A stretch of DNA of 61,663 nt, taken from positions 748,971 to 810,633 of the forward strand of contig NMRA01000074.1 of NCBI GenBank assembly GCA_002633005.1. Direction: 5' to 3'. The DNA is from Phoronis australis. Taxonomy: Eukaryota; Phoronida; Phoronidae. This document shows positions 1 through 13,070 of this stretch, piece by piece (the first letter of the stretch is position 1; the number at the start of each line of letters is the position of its first letter). The notes under the pieces were generated by a model that made no database searches, was not told the origin of the DNA, and saw only the letters and a program-made list of their open reading frames with translations. A program made the position numbers and the translations under genes.

Positions 1-135
1 GGGGGGTTAGGGCAGAGTAGGGTTTTACCCATCAGACATTCACCAACTCCCCCCCCCCCCAACTGCCAATTGATCTTGTAGCGTTTTAGGGGGCCGGGGC
101 CATGGCCCCTTAGCTGTCCTCTGAATCCACCACTG
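1..135 (+). repeat. MITE family A (CAGTGGCGGATCC ends), 3' part of a copy
   Basis: Ends TCCACCACTG and shares the GGCAGAGTA...CAGACATTC wording with the copies at 49691 and 51069. Truncated by the window edge; contains a C homopolymer. Confidence 0.6.
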
Positions 136-862
136 AAGATACTGGCAAGGTCATCACGAGAAGTCTTACGTAACCATAATAGTTTACAGTAAAAATAAAA
201 TTATTACCTCATGTACTACAGTAAACATAAAAACACTCTATCCTGTACTCCGACCAATCACTTTACTGGCTGACATTTGCAAAGATATTAAATTGAGGTT
301 CCAAGCAAATTTCTACTGACAGGGAAAAGAATATGCCCCTACAGACATGAGGAGATTATTCTAGTCAGTCCATATTCAACTCAACTCAACTCCTAGGTAA
401 AGTTGTAGCCAGATAAACTATCACTTTCCCCATGACACTGAAATATTTGATTTCAATAAAACCAGTCAAACTCACATTGAATATGAAAATTTTAAGTCTG
501 AATATGCAAACTTTTGCGACATTCTAGTATTCCACAACCCGCTAAAAATTCGAAAGCAAATACTCAATCCCAAAGTCAAATCACACAGATTTTCTTTATT
601 TGCATTGAATTATTTGGTGCAATTAGATAGGAATTATGCAAGCTTCACTGTGCTTAACAATAGTTAACATGTTGACTGGTGAGAGTTCACTTGGGTACAT
701 TGTTACCTATGCCGGGGGGTATTCCAGATAGGGTACTAGTAGTGGGATCGGGATGTCCTTTCGCATTCAACAACCTAGATCCACCAGACAAACCTGAGCA
801 AATCAGTCAAAATAGGCAATACAATAGTTACATTGGTTATTCTTAATTTTGAGAGCCAAGCA

Positions 863-1084
863 CATGCGCGCACCCAGGGGAGGCTGGAACGAGCACCCCC
901 CCCCCCACTTGCCGAAGTGGGCATGAAAAGGTCAGCCTCATAGAAACAAAAAAAATTGAGAAAACGAGACACGAGTCCACTAAAAAGCTGTAATTCAGGA
1001 ATGCACTGTGCACAGCTCTGAACATACCACGTTTTTTATTAAAAGGTAAACATGCCCAAAAATTTGAGCACCCCCCATATTTTA
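863..1084 (-). repeat. MITE family C (CATGCGCGCACCCAG ends)
   Basis: Reverse copy: CATGCGCGCACCCAGG at the left, CCCCCCATATTTTAGG at the right; shares the GGACTCGTGTCTCGTTTTCTC wording with the other copies. Confidence 0.65.
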
Positions 1085-2129
1085 GGATTGGTGCGTGGAT
1101 GAGGCAAGTGAACCTTGCAAATTATTGACCTGTAGTGATATGAGATTTCAAAATCATGAGCTTCCAAGAATTACTACGAACATAGACATAAGCACACACA
1201 ACCAATGCCAAATATACCCAACTTGGGAAATGATTACACTTTGCCTTGGTAGTCCCCCCCTTGCATTGATCACACGGACACAACCTCAGAAGACAGAAAT
1301 ATAATAAAGTAATAGCCTCATGTGAACGTTATGGCTTCCTCTGATCGACCTCCAGAAGCATATTACGCGTTAGAAGTTTAGATAATTGACACACAGAGTG
1401 AGCCCATGTCGGTATGTGACAGCGTGACTCGTGAGTGGCTGACAAGACAATAACAACTGAACTTGTCTTAACACGTTCGTTGGAAATCACACCACCGATT
1501 GCGGCCAATCGATTTTAGAACGCTCTCTGGCACTAACCTGACTTCCAAAACTTCTGAAATGTCTTCTTGCTGGCTCTGCTCGTAGTAATATAAACTTCAT
1601 TGTCGCGGGCGAGCCAACACACGACTTTTTCTTCGAAGTTGACAGTCGGTTATAAACTTCAAACTGTTGACTTCCGGTGGAAACTGCCTTACGAATACAA
1701 CTCAACACAAAGGAAATTTGCACAATAACTACGTTTTTTTTAAGAATTGCATGAGTTCCATTGATTAAATTGTACTGACCAAGTCAGTGTCTCAGGGGAT
1801 TAACATTGGGTGCATTCTTACTGCTGTTGGTCACCGGATGTTCGTCAACATTTAAATTCACAAAGGCGTGCCGTAATGATTACATAACTGCACTAATTCT
1901 GTACTGACCAGGTTAAACGTTCGTCGTTTTATGGTTTGTATCAATATAAATGTTAAGGAAACATTCGGGCAACATTTTTATGAGATGATAGGTTTTGCAT
2001 GAGCAAACAATAATTTTTTGTTGGAAAATAATGGGAAAAATTTCGAACCAAAAATTAAATACCTCACAATATTCAAATTTTAAAAACTTGAAAACGTAAA
2101 TTTTCATCGCATAGAAACCTTAGAGTTTT

Positions 2130-2550
2130 AATAAAATTCAAGTTTTCCACAAAATGAAACAAATCCAGTTTTCTGAAAAACTTAAGAAGTCAGGAAAAAT
2201 TACAAAAACTTAAGTTTTGTGATCAACTTAAGTTATCAGAAAAACTTAAGTTTTGTTAGTACAAAAAAACTTAAGTTTTCATGAAAACTTAAGTTATTAC
2301 TTGAAACTTAAGTTTATTTGTAAAAACTTAAGTTTTACACTTGAAAAAACTTAAGTTTTCTGAAAAACTTAACATTGTGCCGAAAAACTTAAGTTTTTGG
2401 CGAAAAACTTGAGTTTTAAAAACTTAAGCTTCTTTTAAAAACTTAAGTTTTTCGGAAGAACTTAAGTTTTTCCTCTAAAACTTAAGTTATTTTCCCAAAA
2501 TTTAAGTTTTTTCGCCAAAAACTTAAGTTTTCAGCGAAAAATTTAAGTTC
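2130..2550. repeat. Palindromic AAAACTTAAGTTTT minisatellite
   Basis: About 20 degenerate units, each built on the self-complementary word AACTTAAGTT, at 15-30 base spacing. Confidence 0.9.
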
Positions 2551-3337
2551 ATTTTTGTAAGGGGGAGCACATGAGGGAAAAACTAAGCCCAAGGGAAATG
2601 TCGAGAGACGAAAGAAACTGGACAGGGACGACGGAAGAAAGACTGCAGTGGAGCTGCCAGTAGAAAAGCACATACACCCATCACTGACCGGCAACCGTGA
2701 CTTATGCAGTGGCCAAGTGGTTACAAACATTGTAAATGTTATGAAATCAAGGGTAATGGACACCGGAGGTAAGAGTGAGAGAGCAGAATAGTCAGTTCTT
2801 CGTTTCGTCTGCAGAGAATTTTCGCAATGCGTAAAAACAACAGGATTGCTGAAGAAGCCTGCCAATCAATGATAAACGCTCTCTGTTAAATCGCCTGTTA
2901 GTTATGGGGCAGCAACGTAGCTGACGACTTTCAGCATCAGCTCAATTCAGCCCCTACAACCCTGAACGAGTACGACTGGCTGCCGCGAGTTATTTTGCTC
3001 TAGTGGTGGTGTTGGTGGATGTTAACCAGCTGCTTTACAGCAATCTCTGGCCAGGCTCTGGAACTACAGGAGAATTAGCGGCATTCTTTGACAAGCGACT
3101 GGCCCGCTAACATCCCTCTTCCAATAAAGTTATTGATTTGACAGATGGCCAAGACTCTTCCTGCCCAAAGGACTAGTAAAAGTTATAAACTTTCTGGGAG
3201 TCCCAAACACAACCGAGAAAATATTCCCCCAGTACCAATGGGGCTATTCGGAGAATTCTCCTCGCGGTGTCGCTGCTGTACTAGTGGTGATTGAATTGCG
3301 CATGCGTGGCTGTCTGCATGTAAACAACTGGTAAAAG

Positions 3338-4252
3338 ATGGAATTTTTATCAAAATACGTCGTCGCGCTAAGCCTTATTACTGCTAATTTCCCTGGTGCA
3401 AGTCTTCGACAGGTGGCCACAAATTCCCAAAAGACCTAAGGTTACTATATTCGTGGACAATTGCGGTCAACAGGGTCAACTAACTGACAAAAAGTGTGTG
3501 GATGCTGAAGCCCCGTGTGTGCTCTATGTCTATGACTATGCAGTTCCATTCGGAGACTACACAACATTACTTGGTAAGTTTTTAGCAATCAGTTTCTATC
3601 AACATCGTTCGGTGATGTTATCCCCACCAGTTACCCCACTGAATAACAGTTTTATTGAGTGGAACTAAGTGTTTCTTTTTGGAAACTCACCCGATGCCGG
3701 GTAGGCTAGCAGCACATATTCATATTGGCCTGGGTGGGACAGTGCTCCCAAAATAAGAGGTGTATGGTACGTGATGCACAGAAGTCAAGAGTGACTTTTT
3801 CACAGCAGTTTCTCTTCAAAACTATGCTGTTTCCAATAAAATTCTCTAGATGAGTGAGTTTCCTTATTTTATCGTGGACCCCACCCCCAGGACCACCAGC
3901 TCAGTTATCGAATTAACATGAATAAGCCTTAATTCAGTAAATGTCGTAACATTGCATTGGAAAAAAATTGACACCTAGAATGAATTTTACTTGTTGAGAT
4001 CAGAAGCACATTTTAAGTGTCATGAAAAATACACATTGTTAAATCACTTTTAGCCTGTTTCACATATTTTAATTCAGATATTAAATAAGACTTGGGTACA
4101 AAGGTTATTAGTTTCTACACATAAACATGAAGATGAAATGTCAAGTATGTTCTGTCTTACAAAAGTAGTTTTGTCTTGTCTTTTCTTTTACAATTTGCTA
4201 ATATTTCTATTCTGTTACAGGCAAGAAAAAACAACTGAAACCAACCGCCTGA
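3338..4252 (+). CDS. Candidate small secreted protein, two exons (unrecognised)
   Basis: Exon 1 candidate runs from ATG 3338 to 3573, where CTTG|GTAAGT is a strong donor; exon 2 begins at 4221 after a good pyrimidine tract and GTTACAG. In the frame that uses this donor the protein has PKVTIFVDNCGQQGQ, two further cysteines (KKCVDAEAPC) and YVYDYAVPFGDYTTLLG, then GKKKQLKPTA and a TGA at 4250. The ATG at 3338 starts a good leader (MEFLSKYVVALSLITANF) but in a different frame; the coding frame also has a hydrophobic run just before it (ALLLLISLVQVF) preceded by TAA. So either a splice is missed, or the gene is frameshifted, or the ATG is not the start. No family recognised. Confidence 0.35.
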
Positions 4253-6725
4253 CAATCTATTTCACCGTTGGACAAAGTGAAAAGCAATCCTTCAGCAATA
4301 ACCTCAGAGAATTGAACATAATTCAGAAATTCAGCACATGATATGCTTGCTTATGGACTCCCTTGCAATGTTGTTTCTTTCTGTGCTTTTTCAGTTTGCC
4401 ATTTGTTTTTAAATACACTGATAATTTTTTATTCTCGAATTTTGTTCATAGCAGATTCTTATCCAGCTAGCTACAATTGAAAACATACAATCGATGCAGT
4501 CACTGAATGTCATTTCCCCATAATCTGTACCAAATTGAAAAGTTTTTACCAATAGTATAAAGCCTTTATTCTGAAAGAAAAATTTAATGTCACTCAGCTT
4601 TTAGCTTTCATTTCACTGGGTTGTAGTTTCAATGGCCTATAGAAGCGCTTGTAATAAAGGTCCAGTTTCAACACGTGGCTTTCTTTCTATGTAACCTCAT
4701 TCAGCCTTAATAACATCCACAATTAGACCCTTGAAGGTAAACACAGCAGCATATCACTTGAATCGTTTTGAGCTCAAAATCAGACTCTGAACTAGACCAG
4801 AGTGTGACTAGGTCTTCTTTAGCTTCAGTCCCTCATGTTTCTTCCAGGAAAGGAAATAAGCTATTGTCCACACATGACTCATTGCCTATGAAAGACCATC
4901 CTCACCAACAAGGCTTATTTGTGTAGCAGTCAGATATAGTTCGTCTGGATACACAGACAGTCCACTGGCACATTGTCTTATGGTAACTTAGTACTGCGAT
5001 TCACATTTCTCCAGGGCCACTGACTTGCACATTGTGCCATGCAGCACTGCTGGTGTGTGGAAGAACTGTGGGAAGAGAACGGAGTAACAAAGCTTGTCTA
5101 TGATACAGCTTGAAGTGGCCTTAAAATGTCATTGAACCTGGAACAAATATTGAAATATGAATAATTAAGTACTCCAGATTGGATCAAAAATGTTATCCCT
5201 GTTTTTCAAAAATATATGGTGATTGGTCTACAGTTTCACATAAAAGTAAATAATTACTATTTTCAGAAACCAAGGGTGTATATAATGAGTATTGCATAAA
5301 ACTGTGTCTTTATTTTTTATCCCTAGCCATAACAATTCTTTAAACGCATCACTTGTCTGTAAAATATACAAGTTTTTTGAGACAACTTCAAACCTTTGTT
5401 ACCCATTTTCAAGCCTTTTTAATTTTGATACTTTCAGCAATTTTAAACTCAGATTACAGGTTCATGGGTCTGTCAAGCATACTTCTAGCCTAAGGTTGAG
5501 GGAACCGTTTTTCTTCTAATAGAAGATATGAAGACTTGGGTCATTTAAAAATGATGGATAATCTTTCTGTTGTTTAAGAGTAATTACAAATCGTAAGGCA
5601 CCATCAAAAATGCAATTTTCACAAAAATGGCAGTCATTTGAATTTATAACGACTTGCAACATTTCAAGGCATGAGTTAAGACTATTCAGTCACTGTGAAT
5701 TCGGAAAATGTAATATATTTTCGTGGTTTTACAATTGATACAAGTAGCAAAACAGTTTCATGAAATCAACTTGAAGGGACTTCGTGAAGGTTAAGAATTA
5801 CCTCACCATGCTCTTTTCCCCAAACATGTATTACCTGTTATTTCCACACATTCAGTTGTACCAAATATTACAACCCCCCATGCCAATCCCCCCTCGGGAC
5901 CTGAATAAGTAATTTAACAAAATGACTTTAAAAATAGCTGTTCCTTTTCAAAGGCTTTGTTCGTTGTCTCCAATATTGAAAGTAGGCTTTGACAACAGAT
6001 CTGCACTGGATGGGAAGATCTTGTTGGTTAGCTGCAGTCAAATGCTAAAAACCAATTTTTGTCCATTCAGGGACGGTGCAGAAGCGATGCATATCTCCTC
6101 TGCACGGTACAAGCCTTCAAACCTAAAAACCAAAGGTTACGTGAAAACTGACGTGATAGATTTCCATTTCAACGTGTAATAGATTTCCAGAAGACATATG
6201 ATAGGGAGTAAACAAATAGTCTAATGCAATGGATATTTATCACTCACGTACCCTTTGCCATTGGGATTGGATTGTAATCTTAACTCATTAACCTGTATCG
6301 AGTTGACAGCATAAACATTCAGCATTGATTGATGTAACTGTCACTGATAAACTTTTAGAAATCATTCCAAACAATAATAATGCTTTGATGTACGAAAAGA
6401 TCCCGATTGCTACGTCAAGTATCGTATCACATATCACAACATACAAAGATCAACCAGACTCTGGCTGGCGACTGACTGCAGCGAAGCCGACATCGGCGAG
6501 TGCCTCAGTTAATAGGCATCGGTAGAATAATCATGGAATAATCGTTAAAATAATCACAAACCTTACCTTTGTATGAGGTCGTGCTTACTTCCTCTTATAG
6601 AAACACCCTTTTTACGCAATCTCAGATTCAGTTGGCACGGCTGCAAGCCATTTCACCATGTATTTAAAGGGCTCGCGAAATCGAGGCTGTTAATCTATCA
6701 CCACTAGTACACGTACGCCCTCTAG
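4253..6725. other. AT-rich stretch without recognised gene
   Basis: Only short frames with no domain or coding-like codon pattern. AATAAA-like signals occur (for example near 4654). No repeat family recognised. Confidence 0.5.
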
Positions 6726-6884
6726 TTATTGTAGATTTTCCGAATGGCCCCATTGACAAGGCTTTTCTCAACAACTGTCCTCTTCCCCATAACGTCGAGC
6801 TGGTCAACTGCATTGGCTGTGTAGTTACCCATGCTGAAGCAGCCGTTACATTCTGCAGCAAAGTGTTGAAAGCGGTGGGAGAAG
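6726..6884 (+). CDS. Candidate internal exon, phase 1-1 (unrecognised)
   Basis: Between CCCTCTAG and GAAG|GTAACA lies a 159-base exon in phase 1-1. It reads VIVDFPNGPIDKAF, continues through NVELVNCIGCVVTHAE and ends FCSKVLKAVGE. Codon pattern (many purine-N-pyrimidine codons) is that of real coding sequence, and three cysteines plus an extracellular-looking composition suggest a secreted or ectodomain piece. The frame stays open to a TAA at 6932, so it could also be a terminal exon. It has no ATG. I do not recognise a family. Neighbouring exons were not found; the candidate at 3.3-4.25 kb is on the same strand. Confidence 0.42.
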
Positions 6885-6934
6885 GTAACAACACCATTGC
6901 GATCTTCAGTGGCAACACTGAAATATTCCTGTAA

Positions 6935-7885
6935 TTGGTTTAATGGGTATCACTGATGGCAGTTGACGCTAAAATTCAACTAACGAATTGGAACAGTGAT
7001 ATCGGACATACATGTAAGCACAACAGCTCAGCGGTTAGGCCTCAAAGTCCGCAGGCAACGTTTAGGAATCCATAGGGCAAAGGCAAAGAAGTTTTAGCGT
7101 AGTCCAGGACTTGACAACGTGTCGGGAAAGTTTGTTGTGACCCATCTTAAGCTTTGAAAAATGACACAGTCACGTGTTCTTCTTCCCTCTGTATGGACAG
7201 AACAGTTGTGAAATTATATATGATGTCGATACCGTGGGCAAAAAAAGCCTTCACAACTGAAGAAAGTGCAACGGACGGATGCCAACGCCACTTGCACATC
7301 GCTCCAAAAACACCTCAGATGTTTCTGAGAAAGTCATCTGACCACCATGCCATCATGCAAACTGCAGACGCAAAGATGACTCGGTGTAGGATTCATGTAG
7401 ACACAAAATTCTTATTTACGAAGGGCACGCAATTCTGTGACTTTGGTTGTTGAGATCGTGGATGTATAATAACAACCCTATATCCTTAGCAGAATGAGAT
7501 TGAAGGAGAAATCACATATGCTTAACATTTTATCCTCCAATAGTAGTTTTTTATTTTGATTTCAGGTAGGCTTATGTTTTAAATTTGACTTTTGATTTGG
7601 AGCGTGCGTCCACAAAACAACACCAGAAACAAACCCTGCGTTCCCGAAAAAACACAGAAACTATTATTATGGATCTTCCAGGGCATAATGTTGAGAACCA
7701 GGTCGGAACTGTGCAAAATTCAAGATGGCGGGTGTCGTCCTGATCATATCTAAAAATATTCATGTCTGCACAAAGTGCAACTAAGGTAATTTTGCTATCC
7801 AAACCATACATGTACACACACGTAAAACACTTCCAAATGGAAACTTTACATTAATAAACGTTGCAGGATGATTTTTGACGAGTCG
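6935..7885. other. No supported gene
   Basis: A 99-residue plus frame at 7154 lacks recognisable motifs and splice support. CAGCTCAGCGGTTAGGCC near 7028 looks like an A-box, but there is no matching B-box. Confidence 0.4.
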
Positions 7886-8017
7886 CATGGGCGGCACACC
7901 ATAGGGGGCTCGGGGGCACTTTTTCAGTGCTAGACCGCACATGGTCCATAGGCAGTGCACCACAGGGGGGCCTGAGGGGGCTTTAGCTCCAATTTTTTCA
8001 GTGCTGCGCCGCCCATG
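7886..8017. repeat. MITE family D (GGGCGGC...CAGTGCT), paired units
   Basis: CATGGGCGGCACACC at the left and GCTGCGCCGCCCATG at the right, with two CACTTTTTCAGTGCT-like words inside: two related units joined head to tail. Confidence 0.65.
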
Positions 8018-8863
8018 AAGTGGACTAGTACTATCAAGGCTTAAAAGTATGCAACTCGAAGGGTGGTCAAAACATCTTTTTAACAATCCATGGCGAAAGC
8101 ACCATCTCAAAATGTCTGCTACTAAGTTACTCATTTCCTCTTGAGAGGGAAATTCCACAAAATATCACAAAATTCGCGATTTTTGTAATACACGCAAAGG
8201 AAAAACTCTGATCTGGGATGTGTACGCATCACTTTTGGTTTGGCCATCCTTAAAATAACATACTACCCTGGATTTCCCACACCGTATGAAGACTGTGCGG
8301 CTGATGGTCATTGTTAGACCTTCCAATGAGAAGGAGGGACTCAGTTCAGATTGGAAAAATGGAACCAAAAATGGGAAGGACTGAAGAAAAATGTGGATAA
8401 CTGGTTGTAAAGAGAATTATGCACTTTTTCGTTTTGCAATTTCAAATCGTGTTAGTTAATTTCTTTACGTCTGTTGTGCTTACTTATTGTGAACATTTTA
8501 CAGATATGACATTTGTGTTATGTTATTAAGGGATACACGGTACGCGGTACCTGTCTTCGACTCTTTCACCTGGGACCGTGTTGGTCGCTAGTGGGGATGC
8601 ATTGCAAATTACCACATTGTCGCTATTACGTCTTTGTACGTGTACGTTCGAGCGTGCTGGTACGGGGCAGGTGGCATTCATCACACAATTACATCGTAGA
8701 ACCCGAGCGTATTGGTTTTCTTAAGTCATGGAAATCCCCGTTGTCACTGTTGATTGACTTGAAGCAAAGGTAAATCCGTTAAAGAGAACGTGATATGCCG
8801 GTGTGACGGTGGTCATCAGTTGCCAGAGACCTTGTACGGAGACGTGCGACTAAAACAAGGCGA

Positions 8864-8865
<2 letters not shown>

Positions 8866-8908
<43 letters not shown>

Positions 8909-8922
8909 GCGTGTGTGTGTGC
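8866..8922. repeat. (GT)n microsatellite
   Basis: About 27 GT dinucleotides with one interruption. Confidence 0.95.
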
Positions 8923-9184
8923 AATGGTGCCACAGTACTCTTTATGGCTGTTAAAAAACTCAAATGTTTTAATGGTCATCATGCAGGTTGAGCTAGGTTG
9001 CACTGAGCAATGATCAATGAATGTTGTTCTTCAAACTGCTTGCTTTAATTGTCTTGGGTAAAAGTCACTTCGTGGCATTCCCACATCGCATAAGAAGATT
9101 CGTCCTTCTCATCTGAAGTTCAAGTTTCATATTGGTTTATTAAATCCAACACAGTCACGACTTCACGGCAGCAATTTAGTTGAA

Positions 9185-9370
9185 AAAACGAAAAGTATAT
9201 TCGAGAAAAAGTCAATGACATTTCTCTCGTAATTATGATTTCTTCCTCGTAGTAACTAATTTTTCAAAAAATTACGGCTTACTTTTCTCGTGATAACGAG
9301 TTTTTCAGTAATAACTACTTTTTCCTCGTAATTACGACTTTTTCTCCTAATAACGACTTCTTTTCTCGTA
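9185..9370. repeat. Palindromic CTCGTAATTACGA minisatellite
   Basis: Repeated TCGTAATTACGA / TCGTAATAACGA words separated by poly-T-rich spacers (TTTTTCTC). Confidence 0.75.
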
Positions 9371-10541
9371 GACATCTATAAAAATACTCACACTTCCTGA
9401 AGATTACGCACACTATCAGAGGTCAGTCATGAATTAAAATTATTTTGTAGGAGGGCAATTTATGGGTTTTGTGTGTGCTTAAACGCCTTGTAGAACACAA
9501 TACTGATGGCTGCCCATTGTGTATTAAAAATCGCTTCTTTAAATGTTTAGAATGAAAAATTACCGAATAATAAGATTCGTACACTTTTTCAAGCTGATGT
9601 TCTTTTTAATTTACAAGAACCCCGCTATGTTTTGTCTCGTCGAAGCATCTTCCTCTGCCGATGTGTTGGCGAGTCTTACATGTACCGAGATCGAGGCTGG
9701 TGATCTGTGATAAGGTTATACTTAAGACTGAGGCATTATGGCTAATCCAGCCACACATTTTGCACAACATCACCCACTTATAAGCTTCTCAACAAAACAC
9801 AGACTCAGCTGAGTTCTGAAAATATTGAATCAAATGGCAAATGCCACGTCTTTGCAAGGTTGCTTTTGGTTTTGTTTATGTTCATGTGTTCTTGCAACAA
9901 AATGTTTAGACGGGAGCAAAACAGTGGCACTGTACTTGCCCAAAACAAGCCAGTAGCCAGGGGTGCTCGGGAGCTCGAATGAACCCCCCCCCCCTGCTGA
10001 AAAGGTACAGCCCTAGATAGTCTATCTAATGAAGATAGGATTCAGTATAGATGGACAACAACAACAAAATTGTTGCAGTTACTGCAACTAACTATATTGA
10101 TAACCAAGTTATACAATAATTTTGAGTTTGCTTCTAATCCAACCCGCTTCACGTACAATGTATGCATCGAGCCTTACACGGCCAACTTCGCCCGAGTGAT
10201 GTTTCCGTAGATGTCAGGATCGTGAAAACGATTTGGGGAGGTTTATGTTATCAATTGGCATAGGGTTCCATAGGGTAACAAGGAAGTCTAGAAATAAATG
10301 GCTGTACCTAGCTATGCTACATAGCAGCGAGAGAGCTCCCAAGACCTATTGCGGTGTGCATGCCATAAAATCGACCACGTAAAAAAAGCGAAAAACAAGT
10401 TTATAATCCGCTATTTTGGTAAACTTGCTAGCATAGAACAGTAAAGTGCAGGCATTTTCAAATTTTGAATTGTAGGTCATCGTCAAATATGGTGTTCATC
10501 CAGTGTATGCCTGAACATGTGTGTGCATTTCCATTCTTTTT

Positions 10542-11529
10542 AAGGAGAATGCCACTTGACACCAGACGGCAAATGGAGGTACTGAAATTAACCAATGACG
10601 TCATAACAGTTCTAACAGTCTGTTCAACAACACGCTTACTAGCGTCAGCTTATCGCTTGACATCATCGCTTTACACTTATAAATCATCGAAATTCGATGC
10701 AAACCTTTACAAATACATTAAGCTTTTGAACATATCAAGTTATTTTATTTCGCTGTTACGGATTTATAGAAATTTTGAACGTACCGTAGCGTACAAAGTT
10801 CGGTAGACCCCTACCGAGGTTGGTCGCGGGAAGTTAGGATCTGTTCGGTGATAAATTAGAATTGTTCTCCCGTGAAATACAGGCAGGAGAACATAGCCGT
10901 GTGTTTAATTTTATACACGGGAATTTTTTCAGTTCTAAACACACAAAGTCCTCGTTGTAATCCAGTGGCTTGGAACCCGATTAGGCCCGTCGGGTGTCCA
11001 GTTAATTATTTTATTGCCTCTGAAGCCGGTAACGCAGTGTGATCTATTCATTGTTCGTTTCTCAAAAATTTTCACTCACAAACACTCCAAAGGCATGGCA
11101 AATTGCATCTACTGAGACAGTCTTTCGACTTCAGTTGATTGGTTAGGGTGAGAAAACATTTTGAAACAGAACAATGCTGCCACTGACACGTAGGTATTTC
11201 AAGGCCTCATACTTGATATTAACGACGCGCTTTTCATTCTTTACTGCCGCGAACCACTTTTGAAGCATTTCAGGTTCACGAGAAAATCTAAAAACGTTAT
11301 ACCGCTTTCTTCGCAGCTTCATGGTTCGCACAAGCGCGAACGATACGCCACACCAAAGCTGCACACACCCAGCTGAAGAACCAGTGAAGTCCCTGCTTCG
11401 TGTACTCACCTTCCCAACAGGTTAACACGACACCTCTCGGCGAGTTAAGATCGACTGTGTGTGAGGTGATGTGGATAAAGACCAATTAAGACGGTAGAAA
11501 ACGAAATAAAACTGGTGACATTCTCCTTT
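10542..11529 (-). mobile_element. 1-kb inverted-end element with THAP fragment, copy A
   Basis: AAGGAGAATGCCAC at the left and GTGACATTCTCCTT at the right are inverted ends. Contains the decayed THAP fragment on the minus strand. It interrupts another repeat (see 10050-11720). Confidence 0.65.
11143..11409 (-). pseudogene. THAP-domain-like fragment inside a 1-kb inverted-repeat element
   Basis: The minus frame contains YNVFRFSREPEMLQKWFAAV followed by KNEKRVVNIKYEAL. This matches the middle of THAP zinc fingers (FP-x-P...W...V+...KY), a DNA-binding domain found in P-element-like transposases and in host transcription factors. The N-terminal Cys-x-Cys part is off frame and the C-terminal Cys/His is missing, so this is a decayed copy. 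A second copy of the same element (33771-34832) carries the homologous fragment with different frame breaks. Confidence 0.5.
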
Positions 11530-11859
11530 AAATTTAGTGCACAGCGACGGTAAGTTCACTGAAGGCAGTTCGCAATTCTCAAAACAGACATTTAAATACC
11601 ATGTTTTCTTGCACCGAGAAAACCACGACGAGCTTGTTCACGTTATTAGCAAAAAGTAGGTCTAGACCTAATAAAATATTTGGCCTGTGAAGAAAGTCTC
11701 CTGTATTCAGTCAGTTGGAATGACTGTAAATTAGCTTTGCACATGTTTTTACTGACCATCCTCAATGTTTTTTTAAAATTAAAACCAAATAAAGGATTCT
11801 TGACCCGTCAGTAGCATTGACGATAACGCTAGGGTTAGCTATGTGGGACCCATAGAAAA

Positions 11860-13070
11860 ATGTCCACACTTCACAAAATTCGGATCATTATATCTTTGAC
11901 ATGGCTAATCGAATTCACATGCCATTTTAGATACCGTGATTTATGCACTGTTCGCCAAAACACAGCTATGAATCACTTTCAAAATGTCTGTGACATATTT
12001 GCTTCGAAAGGGGCTACAAAATAGGGCTTTTGCGATTTTCATGAAGAAAACAAACAAAAGTAAAAACGAAATGATTTTTTGAAAACTGCACAACGATGTT
12101 TTGCTACGAATGTACCTTCTTTTTCCATAAATTTTAATACAAAGACATGGTCATGTGACCCGATTAATGGAATGTTGGTAAAAGTCAAAAATAGAAATTA
12201 ACTTTCAGAAAATATACCACTGAATTAAAACGTATCGTTTTGTAGAAATTTTCCGAACAGGCAAACTAGCAGAAAAGGTCTTGGATAACCTTAATTTTTG
12301 TCCGCCCACTCACTACAAACATTTGATTTTGAATGTGACATCGTTGACGATTATCGCACAATGAAAACACTTCATATGCTGAAAAGCTAAGTTTTTTAAC
12401 GGGACATTATCGACGAGACAAGTGCTCTGGTGGTGTACCTAAATCCCACACGATAGATGGCGGAGTATTTTAAGCGTATTTAACTAATAAAGTAACCGGC
12501 CTTGATTTCAGCAAATGTACATACACATGTATATGACTGCCAACGAAGAGAACTGGAGATTTGCAACTAAATCACAAAAAAACAACGGGATCTGTAATTC
12601 CATAGCATTGATCGAAACTGACAATTTCAAAAACTCTGCCGCATCCACGTAATCCCAAATTTTTCACTTTTGCCGTCAAACGAATATTTCTGAATGGAGA
12701 AAGATCGAGGATACAAATTTGCTTCTTACTCCAGGGCCTTTACTATCGTCACGTGACCAAGTATTTTCAGTGAGTCTAATTTTCATGTGCAAGAAAGGTA
12801 CATTCATAGCAAAGTAATTCACAGCCAATGTTACTAATTATTTTAATCGAAACTTTTCGATTTTTCTCAAAAATGCTGGTAAGAAATTTTGATTATGCAC
12901 TTAGTTCGGGTTTTATGCAAAAGTAGCTCGCAAAGAACAAGACATTTTTGTAAAAAAACAACGGCTTTATTCGTATGCTACTTAGTACGCGAAAACTAGT
13001 CATTTCACAGCAAAATCCTAATGGTTGACATAGCGTAGTTTTTTCGATACTTAACTTAGAGTTGAAGTCC
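11860..13070. repeat. Large imperfect inverted repeat (foldback)
   Basis: TTTGCTACGAATGTACCTTCT followed by GGTCATGTGACC at 12100-12160 mirrors GGTCACGTGACGATAG... read on the other strand at 12745-12818 (TTTGCTATGAATGTACCTTT). Weaker pairing extends outward to about 11880 and 13050. No coding potential. Confidence 0.5.

Larger units (their letters stand above)
10050..11720 (+). repeat. Repeat F, interrupted by the 1-kb THAP element
   Basis: Left part (AACAACAACAAAATTGTTGCAG ... GGGTAACAAGGAAGTCTAGA) and right part (GTTATTAGCAAAAAGTAGG ... CTAATAAAATATTTGGCC) both match the contiguous copy at 42928-43265. Confidence 0.5.

Noticed and set aside
2482-2865. 127-residue minus-strand open frame
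   Set aside because: Runs into the palindromic minisatellite and shows no domain or coding-like codon use.
7020-7075. A-box-like word CAGCTCAGCGGTTAGGCC
   Set aside because: No B-box GGTTCGANTCC follows; too degraded to call a SINE or tRNA.
9600-9720. Open segments on both strands (for example minus GRGRCFDETKHSG before a TAA)
   Set aside because: Both strands look equally plausible, splice signals are weak, and the segment is short; I could not choose, so no gene is called.
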